From: Bostrychus sinensis
Lineage: Eukaryota; Chordata; Actinopteri; Gobiiformes; Eleotridae
DNA length: 64,000 bases
Assembly: GCA_020698575.1 (NCBI GenBank)
Contig: CM036245.1
Span: 5,450,109-5,514,108 of the forward strand
Direction of reading: 5' to 3'
Position numbers and translations under genes: made by a program
Shown: piece by piece, positions 58,855 to 64,000 of the stretch
Position numbering within the stretch: position 1 is the first letter of the stretch
Layout of the letters: each line of letters starts with the position of its first letter
The notes under the pieces: generated by a model
Seen by the model: the letters and a program-made list of their open reading frames with translations, nothing else
Told to the model about the DNA's origin: nothing
Databases searched by the model: none

Positions 58855-60240
58855 TCCTGGATTAGTCCTGGGTTAGTTCTAGTTTGGTCCTAGTTCAGTC
58901 CTGTTTTGGCTCATAATTTAGACCTGGTTTAGTCCTAGTTTAATCCTGATTTAGTCCTGGTTTATGCCTGGTTTAGTCCTGGTTTAGTCCTGATTTAGAC
59001 CTAGTTTAGTCCTGATTAGGACCTGGTTTAGCCCTGGTTTAGTCCTGGTTTATGCCTGATTTAGTCCTGGTTTAGTCCTGGTTTAGACCTTGTTTAGTCC
59101 TGGTTTAGTCCTGGTTTATGTCTGGTTTAGTCCTGATTTAGTCCTGGTCAGACCTAGTTTAGTCCTGGTTAAGACCTGGTTTAGCCCTGGTTTAGTCCTG
59201 GTTTATGCCTGATTTAGTCCTGATTTAGTCCTGGTTTAGACCTAGTTTAGTCCTGATTAGGACCTGGTTTAGCCCTGGTTTAGTCCTGGTTTAGTCCTGG
59301 TTTATGCCTGATTCAGTCCTGGTTTAGTCCTGGTTTAGTCCTGGTTTATGTCTGGTTTAGTCCTGATTTAGTCCTGGTCAGACCTAGTTTAGTCCTGGTT
59401 AAGACCTGGTTTAGCCCTGGTTTAGTCCTGGTTTATGCCTGATTTAGTCCTGGTTTAGTCCTGGTTTAGTCCAGGTTTATTCCTATTTCAGTCCTGTTTT
59501 GGCTCATTATTTAGCCCTGGTTTAGTCCTAGTTTAATCCTGATTTAGTCCTGGTTTATGTCTGGTTTAGTCCTGGTTTAGTCCTGGTTTAGTCCTGATTT
59601 AGTCCTGATTTAGTCCTGGTTTAGTCCTGGTTTAGTCCTGTTTATGCCTGATTTAGTCCTGGTTTAGTCCTGGTTTAGTCCTGGTTTAGACCTAGTTTAG
59701 TCCTAGTTTAGTCCAGGTTTATTCCTATTTCAGTCCTGTTTTGGCTCATTATTTAGCCCTGGTTTAGTCCTAGTTTAATCCTGATTTAGTCCTGGTTTAT
59801 GTCTGGTTTAGTCCTGGTTTAATCCTGATTTAGTCCTGGTCAGACCTAGTTTAGTCCTGGTTTAGTCCTGGTTTATGCCTGATTTAGTCCTGGTTTAGTC
59901 CTGTTTATGCCTGATTTAGTCCTGGTTTAGTCCTGTTTATGCCTGATTTAGTCCTGGTTTAGTCCTGGTTTAGTCCTGGTTTAGACCTAGTTTAGTCCTG
60001 GTTTAGTCCAGGTTTATTCCTATTTCAGTCCTGTTTTGGCTCATTATTTAGCCCTGGTTTAGTCCTAGTTTAATCCTGATTTAGTCCTGGTTTATGTCTG
60101 GTTTAGTCCTGATTTAGTCCTGATTTAGTCCTGGTCAGACCTAGTTTAGTCCTGATTAAGACCTGGTTTAGCCCTGGTTTAGTCCAGGTTTATTCCTTGT
60201 TCAGTTAACACATAATTTAGACCTGGTTTAGTCTAGATTT
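58855..60240 (+). repeat. 11-bp minisatellite array E (TTTAGTCCTGG)
   Basis: About 120 copies of TTTAGTCCTGG with variants CTGATTTAGTC, TTTATGCCTGG and GACCTGG. Longer blocks recur inside it (for example TTTATTCCTATTTCAGTCC at about 59475, 59715 and 60010), so larger segments were duplicated. It lies in the proposed TRIM 5' intron. Confidence 0.95.
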
Positions 60241-60405
60241 AGCCCAATTTTAGCCCAATTTTAGCCAAGGTTTCCTGAGGTGGTCCTTGATGTGAGCCAC
60301 TGGACCCGGACTAAACCAGGTCTCAGTGAAAACCTCTTCAACATTTTCATGAATAAGCCTCCAGTACAAACACTTTCACTTTACAGCTGCGCCTACACAG
60401 CTTAC

Positions 60406-60500
60406 CTTTGTGTTTAAACGAGCCTCTTAATCCTGAGTAAATGAAGAAGACAGTTCCAATATGGCCGCCGTGAATGGTCCGGGACAGATGTACGACCAGA
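60406..60500 (-). other. Possible noncoding first exon and promoter of the TRIM35-like gene
   Basis: Read on the minus strand, this stretch ends in CACAAAG followed by GTAAGC, a near-ideal splice donor (GT at 60404-60405). It contains a CGGCGGCCATATTGG segment that resembles a YY1-type promoter element. The TRIM coding exon has an acceptor at 56446-56448, so a 4-kb intron could join them. The upstream limit is a guess; no cDNA evidence is available. Confidence 0.35.
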
Positions 60501-60785
60501 ATACTCTGTAGTTCCTTCAGCGAGGCTCTTTAAGGCTCAGTTTTCAACAACGTTTCCATCTCTGAGTGAATTTTATCGCATTAAAGAATGTAGTGGTGCC
60601 ACATTTTAATTCCTGGCAGTGATGAGTCAGCAGTGGGCGGAGCCAACAGTAACAACAGTAAGGGAAGCTAATTTATTACCGACAGTAGAAAGTTGTTATA
60701 TAAAACTTGGCGTGGAGGAGCAGGCAGGAGCAGTTACACAAGCTGCTAATGGGACAAATAAAAACACTTCGAGAACTACTTAAAG

Positions 60786-60971
60786 CAGTGGTTCCCAAAG
60801 TGGGGTCTGGGGCCCCAGTCATCAGTGTTTTTGTAATGTTTTTATAAAAAACATATAAAGAAAACATGGCAGAGTTTTTTTTAATAGAGGGAAGTTTTAT
60901 CGTTGGGGGTCCGCGAGGAAATTTTGGAAATTTAAGGAGGGCCATGACCGTCTTGACTTTGGGAATGTTTG
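60786..60971. mobile_element. Short hAT-type MITE with 8-bp target duplication ACTTAAAG
   Basis: It starts CAGTGGTTCCCAAAGTGG and ends GGGAATGTTTG. ACTTAAAG is present at 60778-60785 and 60972-60979. Its body (ATGGCAGAGT, GTTTTATCGTTGGGGGTCCG) matches the 49319 copy, with an internal deletion. Confidence 0.8.
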
Positions 60972-61047
60972 ACTTAAAGGCTTCTATAATGTTAAAAACT
61001 ACTACTACTACATCAGATACTACTACTACAGCTGATACTTCCACAAC

Positions 61048-62716
61048 AGTAACATACAAAAACACAATAGTAACATACAAAAACACAACAGTAACATGCA
61101 AAAACACAACAGTAACATACAAAAACACAACAGTAACATGCAAAAACACAACAGTAACATGCAAAAACACAACAGTAACATGCAAAAACACAACAGTAAC
61201 ATGCAAAAACACAACAGTAACATACAAAAACACAACAGTAGCATACAAAAACACAACAGTAACATTCAAAAACACAACAGTAACATGCAAAAACACAACA
61301 GTAACATACAAAAACACAACAGTAGCATACAAAAACAACAGTAACATTCAAAAACACAACAGTAACATGCAAAAACACAACAGTAACATGCAAAAACACA
61401 ACAGTAGCATACAAAAACACAACAGTAACATTCAAAAACACAACAGTAACATGCAAAAACACAACAGTAACATGCAAAAACACAACAGTAACATACAAAA
61501 ACACAACAGTAGCATACAAAAACAACAGTAACATTCAAAAACACAACAGTAACATGCAAAAACACAACAGTAACATGCAAAAACACAACAGTAACATACA
61601 AAAAACAACAGTAACATGCAAAAACACAACAGTAACATACAAAAAATACAACAGTAACACAAAAAACACAACAGTAACATGCAAAAACACAACAGTAGCA
61701 TACAAAAACACAACAGTAACATACAAAAACACAACAGTAACATTCAAAAACACAACAGTAACATGCAAAAACACAACAGTAACATGCAAAAACACAACAG
61801 TAACATACAAAAAACAACAGTAACATGCAAAAACACAACAGTAACAAAAAACACAACAGTAACATGCAAAAAACAACAGTAACATACAAAAAAGAACAGT
61901 AACATGCAAAAACACAACAGTAACATACAAAAACACAACAGTAACATACAAAAACACAACAGTAACATGCAAAAACACAACAGTAACATTCAAAAACACA
62001 ACAGTAACATGCAAAAACACAACAGTAACATACAAAAACACAACAGTAACGTGCAAAAACACAACAGTAACATTCAAAAACACAACAGTAACATTCAAAA
62101 ACACAACAGTAACATGCAAAAACACAACAGTAACATACAAAAACACAACAGTAACATGCAAAAACAACAGTAACATGCAAAAACACAACAGTAACATACA
62201 AAAAACAACAGTAACATGCAAAAACACAACAGTAACATACAAAAACACAACAGTAACATACAAAAACACAACAGTAACATTCAAAAACACAACAGTAACA
62301 TTCAAAAACACAACAGTAACATGCAAAAACACAACAGTAACATTCAAAAACACAACAGTAACATTCAAAAACACAACAGTAACATGCAAAAACACAACAG
62401 TAACATTCAAAAACACAACAGTAACATGCAAAAACACAACAGTAACATACAAAAACACAACAGTAACATACAAAAAACAACAGTAACATACAAAAACACA
62501 ACAGTAACAAAAAACACAACAGTAACATGCAAAAACACAACAGTAACATGCAAAAACACAACAGTAACACAAAAAACACAACAGTAACATTCAAAAACAC
62601 AACAGTAACATGCAAAAACACAACAGTAACATGCAAAAACACAACAGTAACATTCAAAAACACAACAGTAACATGCAAAAACACAACAGTAACATGCAAA
62701 AACACAACAGTAACAT
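61048..62716 (+). repeat. 21-bp minisatellite, first block
   Basis: About 80 copies of a 21-bp unit, CAAAAACACAACAGTAACAT plus G, with A/G/T variation in the last bases and 17-20 bp variants. The period is a multiple of three with few stops, so both strands show long low-complexity frames that are not genes. Confidence 0.97.
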
Positions 62717-62935
62717 GTCTGTGAAGACTCTCACTCGTCCAGGGTAAATGCATCGCAACAAAAGTTTAAAAAGCAGTCATCTGGATTAGATTTTTCAAGT
62801 AGAAGACGTTTCACCTCTTATCCAAGAGGCTTTCTCAATTCTGTCTGTCTGAATTGAGAAAGCCTCTTGGATAAGAGGTGAAACGTCTTCTACTTGAAAA
62901 ATCTAATCCAGATGACTGCTTTTTAAACTTTTGTT
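62717..62935. repeat. Perfect palindrome (85-bp arms, 9-bp spacer) inserted in the minisatellite
   Basis: Bases 62757-62841 are the exact reverse complement of 62851-62935, separated by TGTCTGTCT. A further 40 bp of non-repeat sequence (TCTGTGAAGACTCTCACTCG...) precedes it. The sequence is unlike the surrounding unit, so it was inserted, probably from a mobile element. Confidence 0.97.
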
Positions 62936-63701
62936 ACAACAGTAACATGCAAAAACACAACAGTAACATACAAAAACACAACAGTAACATACAAAAAACA
63001 ACAGTAACATGCAAAAACACAACAGTAACAAAAAACACAACAGTAACATGCAAAAACACAACAGTAACATGCAAAAACACAACAGTAACACAAAAAACAC
63101 AACAGTAACATTCAAAAACACAACAGTAACATGCAAAAACACAACAGTAACATGCAAAAACACAACAGTAACATGCAAAAACACAACAGTAACATGCAAA
63201 AACACAACAGTAACATGCAAAAACACAACAGTAACATACAAAAAACAACAGTAACATGCAAAAACACAACAGTAACATGCAAAAACACAACAGTAACATG
63301 CAAAAACACAACAGTAACATACAAAAACACAACAGTAACATGCAAAAACACAACAGTAACATTCAAAAACACAACAGTAACATACATAAAACAACAGTAA
63401 CATGCAAAAACACAACAGTAACATACAAAAAATACAACAGTAACATGCAAAAACACAACAGTAACACAAAAAACACAACAGTAACATGCAAAAACACAAC
63501 AGTAACATACAAAAACACAACAGTAACATACAAAAAACACAACAGTAACATGCAAAAACACAACAGTAACACAAAAACACAACAGTAACATGCAAAAACA
63601 CAACAGTAACATGCAAAAACACAACAGTAACATACAAAAACACAACAGTAACATACAAAAACACAACAGTAACATACAAAAACACAACAGTAACATGCAA
63701 G
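62936..63701 (+). repeat. 21-bp minisatellite, second block
   Basis: About 36 more copies of the same unit continue after the palindrome and end at ATGCAAGAGCTG. Confidence 0.97.
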
Positions 63702-63824
63702 AGCTGAGCTTGTGTTTTGAGAATGTTAGAGCCACGACAGGGATAGACACACAAATACAGTCATACATCCAACATAAAAAATTATTTAGGAAAAACTCCT
63801 AAAAAACCCTACCTTACCTGTCTG

Positions 63825-64000
63825 GGAGTGGGGGTGGGGTAGGGGTCCTGAAGTCCATAGGAGGCGAGGCTTAGGGCCCACAGGTCGGGACAGGAGCACA
63901 GATGGGGTCAGCTGAGGTCCAGTGGTCACTGGGACATCTGCCAGCAGCCAGGCGTCTGAAACCTGTGAACAGCTATGAACTGATTAAACTGTGGTGTGTT
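63825..64000. repeat. Second copy of the 27-bp array edge and its flank
   Basis: It begins GGGAGTGGGGGTGGGGTAGG, one array unit, then follows the flank seen at 10801-10950 closely as far as GCTATGAACTGATT. The window ends just after. Confidence 0.8.

Noticed and set aside
61013..63768. Many long open frames on both strands (up to 495 codons)
   Set aside because: They come from a 21-bp repeat whose period is a multiple of three with few stops. The peptides are simple heptad repeats in every frame, with no start context or domain.

Overview
This window reads as intergenic and intronic DNA from a ray-finned fish, most likely a percomorph teleost. The grounds are tRNA- and 5S-rRNA-derived SINEs with a shared vertebrate-type core, a Tc1 transposon relic, many short terminal-inverted-repeat (TIR) elements, long minisatellites, and one intron-containing TRIM-family ubiquitin ligase gene. 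There are no bacterial operons, phage genes or CRISPR arrays. Most long open frames are by-products of tandem repeats or transposons.

Host gene content. One protein gene is well supported: a TRIM35-like gene on the minus strand. Its RING, B-box, coiled coil and PRY part lie in one exon (55397-56437). The SPRY part plus an unusual charged C-terminal tail lie in a second exon (48015-48809), joined in phase 0 across a 6.6-kb intron. A splice acceptor just before the ATG and a strong donor at 60401-60405 suggest a 5' untranslated exon near 60.4-60.5 kb. A CpG-rich segment at 8.07-8.40 kb, with two inverted CCAAT boxes, a GC box and a possible leftward first exon with a donor, may be the 5' end of another gene leaving the window on the left.

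Layout. 1-8 kb: small TIR elements, a LINE tail and two arrays of an 11-bp minisatellite (4.6-5.4 and 6.1-7.4 kb). 8-11 kb: the candidate promoter, a Tc1-derived element and a G-rich 27-bp minisatellite. 11-32 kb: MITEs, SINEs, a pair of TTAA-flanked elements (18.8 and 30.9 kb), another 11-bp array (20.8-21.8 kb), and several repeat-poor islands that could be regulatory. 32-46 kb: nested TIR elements. 46.4-47.7 kb: a regular 33-bp array built from the same 11-bp motif. 48-60.5 kb: the TRIM gene, whose large intron holds a stack of insertions (SINE, hAT, Tc1, piggyBac-like element, solo LTR). 58.8-60.2 kb: a further 11-bp array in its 5' intron. 61.0-63.7 kb: a 21-bp minisatellite interrupted by a perfect 85-bp-arm palindrome. 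The right edge repeats the unique flank of the 27-bp array at 10.8 kb.

The most interesting features are the 11-bp repeat family in at least five arrays in both orientations, the solo LTR whose U3 region holds an 18-19 bp minisatellite, the Tc1 element that seems to carry a foreign CpG-rich exon-like segment, the perfect palindrome, and the TRIM gene with its split B30.2 domain and long tail. I found no convincing new multi-gene system. Family assignments rest on motif recognition by eye; no database search was possible.
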